This document shows positions 25,022 through 32,440 of a DNA stretch of 55,067 nt, piece by piece. The DNA is from a virus. A program made the position numbers and the translations under genes. Within the stretch, counting starts at the first letter, position 1; the number at the start of each line of letters is the position of its first letter. The notes under the pieces are model-generated. The model saw only the letters and a list, made by a program, of their open reading frames with translations. It made no database searches and had not been told where the DNA came from. The stretch lies in IMG/VR virus record IMGVR_UViG_3300027969_000130, positions 1 to 55,067 of that record; one strand, given 5' to 3'.

Positions 25022-25164
25022 AAGTCCTTGTAAATAGCCCAAATGCTCCAAAGGAGCAAACAAATACCGACTGCTGCCAGCCAGTGCGTATGGAGGATCC
25101 AGCCATCTGCTAAGACAGCGACCCATCCAAGTCCGTTCAAGACACCGTGCTGGAAGACATTCAT
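25018..25164 (-). CDS. 48-residue small membrane protein
   Basis: The reading frame runs ATG 25164 to TGA 25018 and overlaps the upstream and downstream genes by ATGA, so it is held in a chain of coupled starts. The peptide has two hydrophobic helices (LNGLGWVAVLADGWIL and WLAAVGICLLLWSIWAIY) separated by HTH, ending KDL. It has the look of a helical hairpin in the inner membrane. Function unknown. Confidence 0.6.
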   Translation of the reverse strand: MNVFQHGVLNGLGWVAVLADGWILHTHWLAAVGICLLLWSIWAIYKDL

Positions 25165-25331
25165 CGGTTGATGAACAGGCATTCATGCTGGTGCCTGATC
25201 CCCTTAGAGTCTACATAAGTCTCGCCGCAGCCAGCCGACCATTCAAGCATCATGAAGACCATGAAGCCAATAAAGATCAGGCCAATGATGGCTTGCAGCA
25301 GCCATGCCCCAAACATTTTCAAGTATTTCAT
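25161..25331 (-). CDS. 56-residue small membrane protein
   Basis: The frame runs ATG 25331 to TGA 25161. AAGGAGACAGC precedes the start, which overlaps the upstream stop. The peptide starts MKYLKMFGAW and has one transmembrane helix (LLQAIIGLIFIGFMVFMMLE). The C-terminal tail is outside or periplasmic, with two Cys (AGCGETYVDSKGIRHQHECL). A membrane-anchored early factor such as a superinfection-exclusion peptide is possible, not shown. Confidence 0.65.
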   Translation of the reverse strand: MKYLKMFGAWLLQAIIGLIFIGFMVFMMLEWSAGCGETYVDSKGIRHQHECLFINR

Positions 25332-26098
25332 GCTGTCTCCTTGTGAAAAACTACTTTCAACAGATGCTTCAACTCGCTGACACCGCCATTGCAGTAATGC
25401 AGGTTGGGATGCTTGCGGTACTTACCTTGCACAGAATGGTTGATGAACTTAGTCATAAGGAACGTATGGTCCTTGTTGAATGTATAGTGGCTCAGGGCTT
25501 GTTCTGCCGTGACAAATGTGTAGTCAAGGTCAGGCTTGAAGGTCTTGATGGCCTCCATTTGGCAGCCATTCAATCCAACGACCAGAACAGTCGGACGCTT
25601 CTTGACCGGTGGCTTACGGATCGTGAGCTTCTCAAGATGAGCATCTAGCCAACCTCTTTCAAGTATTGGCTGCGTTTGCTCAACCTTGGGCTCTGGCTGC
25701 TCAACCTTGGGCTCTGGCTGCTCAACCTGCTGCTTAGCTGCTATCATCTTGTCCATGATCCGGTCAGCCAGTGCATCAATGAACAGTTCAAATACATCTC
25801 CAAGCGTGTCTATTTTACGGACTGGCTCCGGCGTAGGCTCAGGCAGCGGTGCAGCAACCGGCTTTGGCTTGCTTGTCTTGGCGCGATGCTCTTCAGCCTT
25901 GGCACGAGCCGACTCGATCAAGGTCTTGTAGTTGAAGACACGTTGGTCGGTAATCTTTGACCGCCGCTCGTAAGGTATGACCTCCTCTTGTGCGTTAAGC
26001 AGCAAGCCTTTGCTGGTCATCATTGGCGTCACGTAGCAGATGTCGATCATGCAGTCGTGAAGCGCGCGCTTTTCTTCTTTTGTCCAAACGATTCTCAT
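25328..26098 (-). CDS. Hypothetical early protein with Pro/Glu repeat linker
   Basis: The protein has 256 residues. An N-terminal helical part (MRIVWTKEEKRALHDCMIDI) is joined through a Lys/Pro/Glu-rich linker with a 7-residue repeat (VEQPEPK twice, about residues 125-140). The C-terminal alpha/beta part (RPTVLVVGLNGCQMEAIK, then DHTFLMTKFINHSVQGKYRK) resembles a small Rossmann-like or receiver-like fold. The overlaps at both ends put it in the coupled small-gene run. Function unknown. Confidence 0.6.
   Translation of the reverse strand: MRIVWTKEEKRALHDCMIDICYVTPMMTSKGLLLNAQEEVIPYERRSKITDQRVFNYKTLIESARAKAEEHRAKTSKPKPVAAPLPEPTPEPVRKIDTLGDVFELFIDALADRIMDKMIAAKQQVEQPEPKVEQPEPKVEQTQPILERGWLDAHLEKLTIRKPPVKKRPTVLVVGLNGCQMEAIKTFKPDLDYTFVTAEQALSHYTFNKDHTFLMTKFINHSVQGKYRKHPNLHYCNGGVSELKHLLKVVFHKETA
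25679..25726. repeat. 21-bp tandem repeat in the coding linker
   Basis: CTCAACCTTGGGCTCTGGCTG is present twice and begins a third time. In frame it codes the VEQPEPK linker repeat of the 256-residue protein, so copy number could vary without frameshift. Confidence 0.8.
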
Positions 26099-26475
26099 GC
26101 TGTCTCCAATTTTCTAAAGTAACCATAGGGAAGGCCAAGGCAATAGCAAAGATATTCATCGTCGCCATTGGTTTTTTCAGCCTCGTGGAACCAACGGATC
26201 GCTGCCTCGCGATCATTAGCTCCCATCGTGATGAAAGACTTGACTTGCTCTTCGAAGCGAGCGACTGCGGCAGCTTCTGCCTGCTTGCGCTGCTGGTACT
26301 CTTCTTCGATGATCTTGCCAAGGCGATCAAACTCTGCATCAAAGGCAGCCAGTGTCCAGCTGCTTGTGTCAATACCGCGTGGACGGTGGCCATAGGCGTC
26401 CTTGTACATGTCCCAATAGGTGCACTGCGCTTGCTCCAAGGGAGACATGTCCTCCCAGCTTGTTAGTTCGGTCAT
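26095..26475 (-). CDS. Hypothetical phage protein with YWDMYKDAYGHRPR motif
   Basis: The protein has 126 residues. The YWDMYKDAYGHRPRG motif near residues 20-34 is one I recognise from many uncharacterised phage proteins. A charged helix with an Ala/Glu-rich stretch (EEYQQRKQAEAAAVARFEE) and a C-terminal aromatic segment follow. Encoded in the early small-gene run, with AAGGA before ATG 26475. Function unknown. Confidence 0.7.
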   Translation of the reverse strand: MTELTSWEDMSPLEQAQCTYWDMYKDAYGHRPRGIDTSSWTLAAFDAEFDRLGKIIEEEYQQRKQAEAAAVARFEEQVKSFITMGANDREAAIRWFHEAEKTNGDDEYLCYCLGLPYGYFRKLETA

Positions 26476-26477
26476 GA

Positions 26478-26687
26478 TTATCCTTTCAGGTAGAAGCCGT
26501 TGAGTTGGTCTGCAGAGTCGTAGAACGCCTCCTTTGATTCGTAGAGGCCGGCGTACTCGTCGCTGATGACAAGGACGTTGCCGTTACGCAACTGAATGAA
26601 GTCAAGCATGTTTCCACCGCCAGAATTCTCAGTCTCGATAGACACGACGTTGGTGCCGTCAATGATGTTGCTTAGTTCTAGTTTCAT
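26478..26687 (-). CDS. Small hypothetical protein
   Basis: The protein has 69 residues, apparently beta-rich (NVVSIETENSGGGNMLDFIQ, NGNVLVISDEYAGLYES). GAGGAAA precedes ATG 26687, which is two bases after the previous stop. No family recognised. Confidence 0.6.
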   Translation of the reverse strand: MKLELSNIIDGTNVVSIETENSGGGNMLDFIQLRNGNVLVISDEYAGLYESKEAFYDSADQLNGFYLKG

Positions 26688-26689
26688 GA

Positions 26690-26863
26690 TTAGATTTCCT
26701 CTTGCTGCACGACGATCTTGTAGCCAAGAGCTTTGATCGAGTTGATGGTAGTTGGCTTGAGAGTCTTGGCGCCAGCGATGTCGGCGAAGATCTGAGCAGT
26801 CTCGCAGACTGGATAGACGGTCTTTGCGCCGTAGACGGATGTGATGCGGACGATGATTTCCAT
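26690..26863 (-). CDS. 57-residue conserved-looking small protein
   Basis: The frame runs ATG 26863 (SD AAGGAG, nine bases away) to TAA 26690. The peptide (MEIIVRITSVYGAKTVYPVC, ETAQIFADIAGAKTL) has a beta-alpha pattern and the YPVCETA motif familiar from small proteins of unknown function in phages of aquatic proteobacteria. It fills what would otherwise look like an empty 190-base gap. Confidence 0.7.
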   Translation of the reverse strand: MEIIVRITSVYGAKTVYPVCETAQIFADIAGAKTLKPTTINSIKALGYKIVVQQEEI

Positions 26864-26873
26864 GATCATCTCC

Positions 26874-27056
26874 TTAAGCAGCAGCTTTTTGTTGTTGCAC
26901 GACGAGCTTGAAGCACTCTTTCATGCAAGCGTTGAATGCACGTTGCGAGCATTCGCTGTAGTCGAGACCGGAGCAATCCATCTCGTATTGAATCTTGAGT
27001 GCGGTGTCTGCATCGACCTTGCACTTTTCCATAATTTCACGAGTAACGTAGTTCAT
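26874..27056 (-). CDS. Small Cys-rich helical protein, first gene behind an early promoter
   Basis: The protein has 60 residues from ATG 27056 (SD AGAAAGG). An in-frame ATG at 27101 (MHGNLAALRKKKGY) would add 15 residues and lies exactly seven bases after the promoter -10, so a leaderless longer form cannot be excluded. Four Cys (EKCKVDADT, MDCSGLDYSEC, ACMKEC) and helices suggest a compact metal- or disulfide-stabilised protein. Function unknown. Confidence 0.6.
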   Translation of the reverse strand: MNYVTREIMEKCKVDADTALKIQYEMDCSGLDYSECSQRAFNACMKECFKLVVQQQKAAA

Positions 27057-27108
27057 GATGTAACCTTTCTTCTTTCTTAGCGCGGCGAGATTGCCGTGCA
27101 TGATTAGT

Positions 27109-27137
27109 ATTCTAGTGCGAAACTACGCACTGCGCGC
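27109..27137 (-). promoter_or_regulatory. Phage early promoter, GCGCGC-17-TAGAAT
   Basis: Read leftward: GCGCGC (27137-27132), 17 bases, TAGAAT (27114-27109). Within the spacer and -35 there is a hyphenated inverted repeat AGTGCG/CGCACT. The same block with the same spacing occurs upstream of the DUF932 gene and, facing the other way, at 27312-27340. It drives the small early genes 26874 to 24242. Confidence 0.7.
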
Positions 27138-27311
27138 ATTCCTCTAAAAATATTTACTGGGACATGTACTAGCATCTAGAAGCTCATGTGTCGTTGGCCT
27201 AAGTGTTTCTATTAGGAACCAATTCTATGAGCCCAGAGGATCACCTGGTGAGCTTGTGGCATGTTCTTGTGTCCTACCATAAACTTAAAAATGGATGTTG
27301 TAAACTTATTT
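27138..27311. other. Intergenic region between divergent early promoters
   Basis: No coding frame with a ribosome site is seen in these 174 bases. The sequence is AT-rich near 27145-27160 and contains a CTAG-rich stretch at 27168-27180 (TACTAGCATCTAGA). It separates two divergent promoters of one class, so it may hold a shared regulator site or part of an origin; nothing decisive is visible. Confidence 0.5.
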
Positions 27312-27340
27312 GCGCGCACTGCTGCACTACGAAGTAGAAT
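27312..27340 (+). promoter_or_regulatory. Phage early promoter, rightward copy
   Basis: GCGCGC (27312-27317), a 17-base spacer and TAGAAT (27335-27340), matching the two leftward copies in hexamers and spacing. It faces the 63-codon gene, whose ribosome site begins about a dozen bases downstream. Confidence 0.7.
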
Positions 27341-27363
27341 ACTCCATTGAAAGGAGCTTCCCC

Positions 27364-27555
27364 ATGCGAGTAACTGTAGCTAAAAAGATTGCCCAAGAGA
27401 ACGGAATGTCCTTGGAGTACAACAACGACATGCGTCTATACATCCTAAAGGACCAAGAACAAGGATGGCCCGACCAGTTCTTCCCTGGCAGTGCGCTGCG
27501 TACGATGGACAACGACATCTTCATGTCCTTCTTCCTTCGGATCAAGGCCGACTAA
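27364..27555 (+). CDS. 63-residue rightward early protein
   Basis: The protein is translated from ATG 27364 behind GAAAGGAG. The frame is open upstream, but earlier starts lie inside the promoter. The sequence (MRVTVAKKIAQENGMSLEYN, then FPGSALRTMDNDIFMSFF) has a short N-terminal helix and no membrane segment. Its stop codon shares bases with the stop of the convergent SNF2-like helicase gene. It stands alone under its own early promoter, which hints at a host-takeover protein. Function unknown. Confidence 0.65.
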   Translation: MRVTVAKKIAQENGMSLEYNNDMRLYILKDQEQGWPDQFFPGSALRTMDNDIFMSFFLRIKAD

Positions 27556-28988
27556 TTCAGCCATTCCTTCCACTCATCGCCCAACACCTGGGATGAGAGC
27601 ATCTTCTTTTCCCTAAGAGCCTTGACGATCTTCTCGTCGACGCTCTTTCGGCAGATCAAGTCCACGTAGGTCACGGTGTTCTTCTGGCCAATCCGGTGGG
27701 CTCTATCTTCAGACTGCAGCCGATGTTCTAGGTTGTAGCTGTTGGAGTAGTAGACCACGTTGGTTGCAGCGGTGAGCGTGATACCAAAGCCGCCGGTCTG
27801 AGGGTTTCCCACGAAGTACGTGCATTCAGGGTCTGTCTGGAAGCGGCGGACTGCCTCCTGTCTATCCTCATTGGAGGTGTCGCCAAAGTAAGACACGATC
27901 GACTGCTTGCCGTACTCTTCTTGCAGCTTGGCAGTGATGTCCTTGATGTCTGATCTGTAGTTGGCCCAGATGATGACCTTGCCAGAGGCTTCGTCAAGGA
28001 CTTCCATCAATGCCTTCATCCGATTGTTCTCGATGGGAATAACCTCTCCATCGTCCGTTGTGAGGTGGCCGCACACCAGCTGGTGGAGCCGAAGCAGCTT
28101 TGTAAGAACGATCGGTGCCGAGACCAGTTGGCCATCCAGTTCAGCCATAGCCTTCTCGCGAAGTGACTTGTAGTGCTTCTTCTGCTCGTCCGTAAGCTCC
28201 ACCTCGTAGTATTGGTAGATCTTCTCAGGTAGATCGAGACACTCAAGCTTGGTTCGCCTTGACGACCACCTCTTAATCGAATAGGTAAGTTCATCGAGGT
28301 TCTTGAAGCCTTTGACCTTAGTGAACGCTCTGTTGCCTGCCGTGATCTTGACCATCTCTGCATACTTTGCCCTAAATGTGTAAAAGCTGGTGAAGCCCAG
28401 CAAATGTGGATTGAGGAACCAGGCCTGACTGAACAGGTCTAGCGGATTATTGGTTACCGGAGACCCCGTCAGGATCCGTCGGTAGTCGGCCTTGCGGCCA
28501 ATCTTCACTGCTGCCTTGGTTCGCTTGGCGTCCCTGTTCTTGATGGTCGTAGATTCGTCGATCACCATCAGCGTATTGTGGCAGTTAACAAATGACTCGG
28601 CAATCTTGTAGCTGCGGTCAAAGGCCAAAGCTTCAATGTTCATGACAAAGATCTTAAGCGGCTCCATTGGAGTCAGCAGCAGGTCATAGCTTTTCTTAAG
28701 TTCGGTATTCGCTGCGCTGTCCCAATAGGTGCCGACCCATTGAACGTAGTCTGGCATGTGCTCAGGAAGTTCTTTGGTCACCCAGTTTCTGTAGGATCCC
28801 TTGTTGCCCAAGATGAACATGGCGTTGATCTTGCCTGTCGCATATAGCCAAGCAGCAGTATCGACCGTGGTCTTAGACTTGCCAAGGCCCATCTCCCAAA
28901 ACAAGGCGTATTCATCCATGTCCCTGCTGAGTTTGAAATCCTCGTCTTGATGCTCGAACGGCTTGGTCTTGTATTTGTAGTCAATCAT
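27552..28988 (-). CDS. SNF2-like superfamily 2 helicase
   Basis: The protein has 478 residues. It has Walker A GLGKSKT (34-40), Walker B DEST (144-147), motif III LTGSPVTNNPLDLFSQ, motif V-like GGFGITLTAATNVVYY and motif VI SEDRAHRIGQ. This is the compact phage form of SNF2 DNA translocases, which may remodel protein-DNA complexes during replication, repair or packaging. ATG 28988 overlaps the upstream small gene (SD AAGGAA). It is near-minimal in length and has no accessory domain. Confidence 0.9.
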   Translation of the reverse strand: MIDYKYKTKPFEHQDEDFKLSRDMDEYALFWEMGLGKSKTTVDTAAWLYATGKINAMFILGNKGSYRNWVTKELPEHMPDYVQWVGTYWDSAANTELKKSYDLLLTPMEPLKIFVMNIEALAFDRSYKIAESFVNCHNTLMVIDESTTIKNRDAKRTKAAVKIGRKADYRRILTGSPVTNNPLDLFSQAWFLNPHLLGFTSFYTFRAKYAEMVKITAGNRAFTKVKGFKNLDELTYSIKRWSSRRTKLECLDLPEKIYQYYEVELTDEQKKHYKSLREKAMAELDGQLVSAPIVLTKLLRLHQLVCGHLTTDDGEVIPIENNRMKALMEVLDEASGKVIIWANYRSDIKDITAKLQEEYGKQSIVSYFGDTSNEDRQEAVRRFQTDPECTYFVGNPQTGGFGITLTAATNVVYYSNSYNLEHRLQSEDRAHRIGQKNTVTYVDLICRKSVDEKIVKALREKKMLSSQVLGDEWKEWLN

Positions 28989-29179
28989 GACTGTTCCTTG
29001 GTTGGCGGCTCAATGATGTCTTGCATGATGTGAGCCCTACCCGTTGGCGTTATAACGATGCCGACGACGAGAATCTTTCCGTCATCAGTCCAGTGAGCCC
29101 TCATCCCGTAGGTTGGAAACTCAAATGGAGGTTCTCCAACCTCATTGGCCTTAAGTTGAAGCGTGATCTCTTGTTTCAT
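28985..29179 (-). CDS. Small hypothetical protein between helicases
   Basis: The protein has 64 residues with a predicted beta-rich centre (RAHWTDDGKILVVGIVITP). It overlaps the helicase genes by ATGA on both sides, so all three are translated in register. ATG 29179, SD AAAGGT. Possibly a helicase accessory factor; no family recognised. Confidence 0.6.
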   Translation of the reverse strand: MKQEITLQLKANEVGEPPFEFPTYGMRAHWTDDGKILVVGIVITPTGRAHIMQDIIEPPTKEQS

Positions 29180-30684
29180 AGGTCAAAGTACCTTTGCGTG
29201 CGTGGTGTGATGATGTGTAAGTTCTTCTTGGTTCTGGTGGCTGCAACATAAAACACTCGAAGCTCGTCGTCTTGATTCTCTTGATAGCCGATGTAGGTCT
29301 TGGGGCTCATGTCAGTGATGAGCAGCACGTTGTCTGCCTCACCGCCCTTGGATCCGTGGATCGTGCTGATGGTAATGCGGGGGTCGCCACTCAAAGATTC
29401 GCCCTGTCTTAACGCTGCGAGAAAATATTCCTTTTCCTCATCGCTGATGCGGTCCAAAGCCTGATGCCAGATCGCCTTGGTCTGCAGCCCGTACTTCATG
29501 TGCAGCAGGTCCATGTTGACCATGTCTTCTGTCAGCGTCTTCAAGGACAGGTGACCGTGATCGACCATCCGCTTTGACATGTGTGAGTAGACCAGCTTCA
29601 ACTGATCGGCTTGAATGAATTCTCCCTTGCGAAGCTTCTCCCAAGACCTGATGGCAAGCAAAGCCTCAGACTTACGAGGACTCATTCCTTGACACTCGTA
29701 TGCGTAGCCCTCACGATGACATAAGTCAACCAATTCCTTGAGCATGTAGACATTCCTAGCAAGCAGCAGCCATGTTCCTTGGCTCATATCAACGTGCTCG
29801 ATGTCGTTGTGGTACGTTATTGATCCTTGATGCGCAGCAGGTTTGAAAGTCTTCTCACGCCGCCGAGTGACAGATCTAATGATGTCAAAGCTGAGGTTGT
29901 GCACAACCGCCGGTATTCGGTACGACTGGTCAAGAACGCGCACATCCCCATCCAAGGATATGAAATGATCGACGTCAGCTCCTGCCCAGCGAAAGATTGC
30001 TTGGTCATCATCTCCAGCAATATAAGTTTCATCAGCCTTCTCCATCATTCGTTCTACTACCATCCACTGCAGCTTGGATAGATCTTGTGCTTCATCCACT
30101 AGCAGGGCTTTTAACTTAGGCACGAAGCCTTCTGACCGCATCAACTCAAGCATGTCGGTGTAATCGATCAGACCTTGATTGTCTTTGTACTCCTTCAGCG
30201 ACTTTCCAAACTGTTCTAATTCAAACCATCCTAAGTCGTCGTCATTCAAGTCTTCCCACTGCTGCTTGAGAGGTACGCAGCGGATCCTAGCCATTCCTTC
30301 TGCAAAGCGTAGCTTGTCGCCTTGCGCCATACCAACCAAGGTACCATCCTCACCAGTCTGGCGTCCAGTGATCTCAACGCCAAGTTCATCACACAACTCT
30401 TGATAGTGGTTGTGCTGCATGACCTGCTGGCGGCTAAGACCCAGCTGCCTGAACGCTAGGCTGTGGATCGTTCTGAAGAATGGCATCTGCTCAACAGAGA
30501 ATCCAAAGCGGGCCCGCGCCTTGTCTCTGGCTTCTGTCGTAGCCTTCTTGGTAAAGCTGATGAAACCAATCTCATCAGGCTTCACACCCTTCTCCAGCAA
30601 AGACTCGACGATGTTCATGAGTGTCGTAGTCTTGCCGGTTCCTGGCGGACCAAGGATAATCTGCGGCTTAGATGAGGCTGCCAT
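29176..30684 (-). CDS. UvrD/Rep-like superfamily 1 DNA helicase
   Basis: The protein has 502 residues when started at ATG 30684, just before the P-loop; an upstream in-frame start at 30753 would overlap the primase by 86 bases. Motifs: GPPGTGKT (12-19), FISFTKKA, Walker B VDEAQD (196-201), GDDDQAIFRW (motif III), LDQSYRIP (IV), TISTIHGSKGGE (V) and FYVAATRTKK (VI). It is a 3'-5' type DNA helicase, likely working with the primase and family A polymerase. It overlaps the primase gene by 17 bases. Confidence 0.9.
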   Translation of the reverse strand: MAASSKPQIILGPPGTGKTTTLMNIVESLLEKGVKPDEIGFISFTKKATTEARDKARARFGFSVEQMPFFRTIHSLAFRQLGLSRQQVMQHNHYQELCDELGVEITGRQTGEDGTLVGMAQGDKLRFAEGMARIRCVPLKQQWEDLNDDDLGWFELEQFGKSLKEYKDNQGLIDYTDMLELMRSEGFVPKLKALLVDEAQDLSKLQWMVVERMMEKADETYIAGDDDQAIFRWAGADVDHFISLDGDVRVLDQSYRIPAVVHNLSFDIIRSVTRRREKTFKPAAHQGSITYHNDIEHVDMSQGTWLLLARNVYMLKELVDLCHREGYAYECQGMSPRKSEALLAIRSWEKLRKGEFIQADQLKLVYSHMSKRMVDHGHLSLKTLTEDMVNMDLLHMKYGLQTKAIWHQALDRISDEEKEYFLAALRQGESLSGDPRITISTIHGSKGGEADNVLLITDMSPKTYIGYQENQDDELRVFYVAATRTKKNLHIITPRTQRYFDL

Positions 30685-32191
30685 TGCTGAAGTCCGGAGT
30701 CTGATGGCCTTTATCCTGGAAGGAGAAGGCTGGCACAGACCAGACAGTGGCACGTTTCCCGTTCAGCTTATAGGTATGCGTTTCACCGCCGTAGTCACGA
30801 ATAGCAGAACTGATCTGATTGAGCTTGAATTCCTTAAACTTCTGCTTGTCAAGGAAGTTGATGAAGTCTGCCAGCCTAAACAGGTGGCGGTTGTCATCAC
30901 GGTCATGGAATGGTTTGCCAAGAAGGATCTCGTCAAGATGCTTGGCCTGCGCCTTGCCTGTGCAATAACGTTCTAACAGGTCGATGAACTGGCCCTTAGG
31001 ACTAGCATCCTCAGGAGCCTCAATGATCACTACGTCTTGCAGCAGCGCCTGTATCATTTGATTCCATTGCATCAGGTTCATCTTTGGCGGCATGTAATTC
31101 ATTGCCTCCATACATCTCTTTTGGAAGCCCGCCTGATTCTGCAGATCTTCTGTAGACAGTGACAAGCGCATTCCGTTGTCCATGTCAAGGAACCAGATGG
31201 GAGGTTCCGTGTTGTACTTGCTCAGTGATGATAGTCGTGGCGTTCCTGATTGCTGGCCCACGCCAAACTTACGCATGCGGCACATTCCAGCGTTGCAGTT
31301 GGGTCGTAGTGGCGGCCTGCTGCATGTGTACTGGTAGTCACTGTTCTGCATCGATTGAATGACCCCCATTGCTTCTGACTCAGGCAGCGGAGGATCCATG
31401 ATGTCTATATTCATCTGCATGACTAATGGCTGCCAATCATCTGGTTTCATCTTTCTTGCTAAGACGCATAGGTTGAACAGACCATTGTTTCGTGTACCTT
31501 CAGGGAAGCCTGTTTGAGCTAACTTCTCGATGCATGGAGGAGCGTCCTTATATGCTCTCTTCTTGCTCTTAGATTCTGCAAACTTAAGACGTACAAAGTT
31601 GGCTCTTGTAAGTTTAAGACCTTCAGCAAATGCTAGGAAATCATCTATCTGCATCGGGCCGCCGTTCTCAGCAACCCCGTATCTGGATGTTTGGTCGCCT
31701 TCAAAGTAAGGCATGTTGATCCAGTTGCCGACGTCACCGCGTTCAGACAACACTTGATCTTGTTTGGGAAAGATCTCGCAACTTGGATGGCCAATCACGC
31801 TGGCCAACTCACCGAGCTTTCGTTTGACATCAGCCGCCGGTATAGGCTCGCTGAAAAACATGTAAATGTGAGCGCCTCCCGACTTGCTGCGGCAGACCGC
31901 TACCGGAGCCTTGGCTTTGGCGCAAGCTTCAACGGCATCCTTAAGGTCAAAGTTCTTATATTCATCAATGTCAATCGCACCAAAGAGGCATGTGTTGTCC
32001 TCTCTGATTGGCACAATACCGATTCCTTTTGTCCCTGCTAGGTGCGCATCCCATAGCTGCTCCGTTACCGGCGCCCTCTTTGTGATTGCTGTCCCCTGAA
32101 CCTTTAGGCCAGTATTCTTGCCATCGATGTCATAGGTCCCGTAAGCACCTGTGTGCCCGGAAAATAGCGCCATGAATCTTTGTGCAAGCAT
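30668..32191 (-). CDS. Archaeo-eukaryotic-type primase (AEP), TOTE-like
   Basis: The protein has 507 residues. The catalytic AEP core is visible as AIDIDEY (Asp74/Asp76), SGGAHIY (His108) and EIFPKQD (139-145). A helical middle part and a Cys cluster (CSRPPLRPNCNAGMCRMRKF) in the region of residues 285-310 may bind metal or an Fe-S cluster. The C-terminus is helical and winged-helix-like. No bacterial DnaG-type or T7-like primase is present, so this enzyme probably starts DNA synthesis, followed by the coupled UvrD-type helicase. Confidence 0.85.
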   Translation of the reverse strand: MLAQRFMALFSGHTGAYGTYDIDGKNTGLKVQGTAITKRAPVTEQLWDAHLAGTKGIGIVPIREDNTCLFGAIDIDEYKNFDLKDAVEACAKAKAPVAVCRSKSGGAHIYMFFSEPIPAADVKRKLGELASVIGHPSCEIFPKQDQVLSERGDVGNWINMPYFEGDQTSRYGVAENGGPMQIDDFLAFAEGLKLTRANFVRLKFAESKSKKRAYKDAPPCIEKLAQTGFPEGTRNNGLFNLCVLARKMKPDDWQPLVMQMNIDIMDPPLPESEAMGVIQSMQNSDYQYTCSRPPLRPNCNAGMCRMRKFGVGQQSGTPRLSSLSKYNTEPPIWFLDMDNGMRLSLSTEDLQNQAGFQKRCMEAMNYMPPKMNLMQWNQMIQALLQDVVIIEAPEDASPKGQFIDLLERYCTGKAQAKHLDEILLGKPFHDRDDNRHLFRLADFINFLDKQKFKEFKLNQISSAIRDYGGETHTYKLNGKRATVWSVPAFSFQDKGHQTPDFSNGSLI

Positions 32192-32218
32192 AATTCTTTC
32201 TCGTTTTAGTTGATAGGC

Positions 32219-32238
32219 GGAGTGGCCGAAGCCACCCC
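32219..32238 (-). terminator. Hairpin with TTCG loop between early genes
   Basis: The leftward transcript can form GTGGC-TTCG-GCCAC in the spacer before the primase gene. It has no good U-tract, so partial termination or mRNA stabilisation is more likely than full termination. Confidence 0.4.
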
Positions 32239-32243
32239 TTGAC

Positions 32244-32429
32244 TTAACCGCCTCGCGCGGCAGCTTTCAACGGACTATTCGTCACGTGATCTGTCTGCTT
32301 TGCGACCTTGACCTTGGTATTCACCGCAGCGCGTTTAAAGGTAGACTTTGAAGCCTTGCCTTTAGACACGCCTTCTTTATGGTAACGACCAGGGCCTTTT
32401 TTAGTTGCCGATGGGTTCTTGTTACTCAT
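32244..32429 (-). CDS. Small basic protein
   Basis: The protein has 61 residues with about 30 percent Lys/Arg (MSNKNPSATKKGPGRYHKEG, KAAARGG at the end), and is probably disordered and nucleic-acid binding. It lies between the SSB-like and primase genes. ATG 32429, SD CAGGGA. Function unknown. Confidence 0.6.
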   Translation of the reverse strand: MSNKNPSATKKGPGRYHKEGVSKGKASKSTFKRAAVNTKVKVAKQTDHVTNSPLKAAARGG

Positions 32430-32440
32430 GACCGTCCCTG

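Noticed and set aside
25022-25186. Longer start for the 103-residue early protein
   Set aside because: The stretch is filled by a better-supported small membrane gene in another frame with coupled start and stop.
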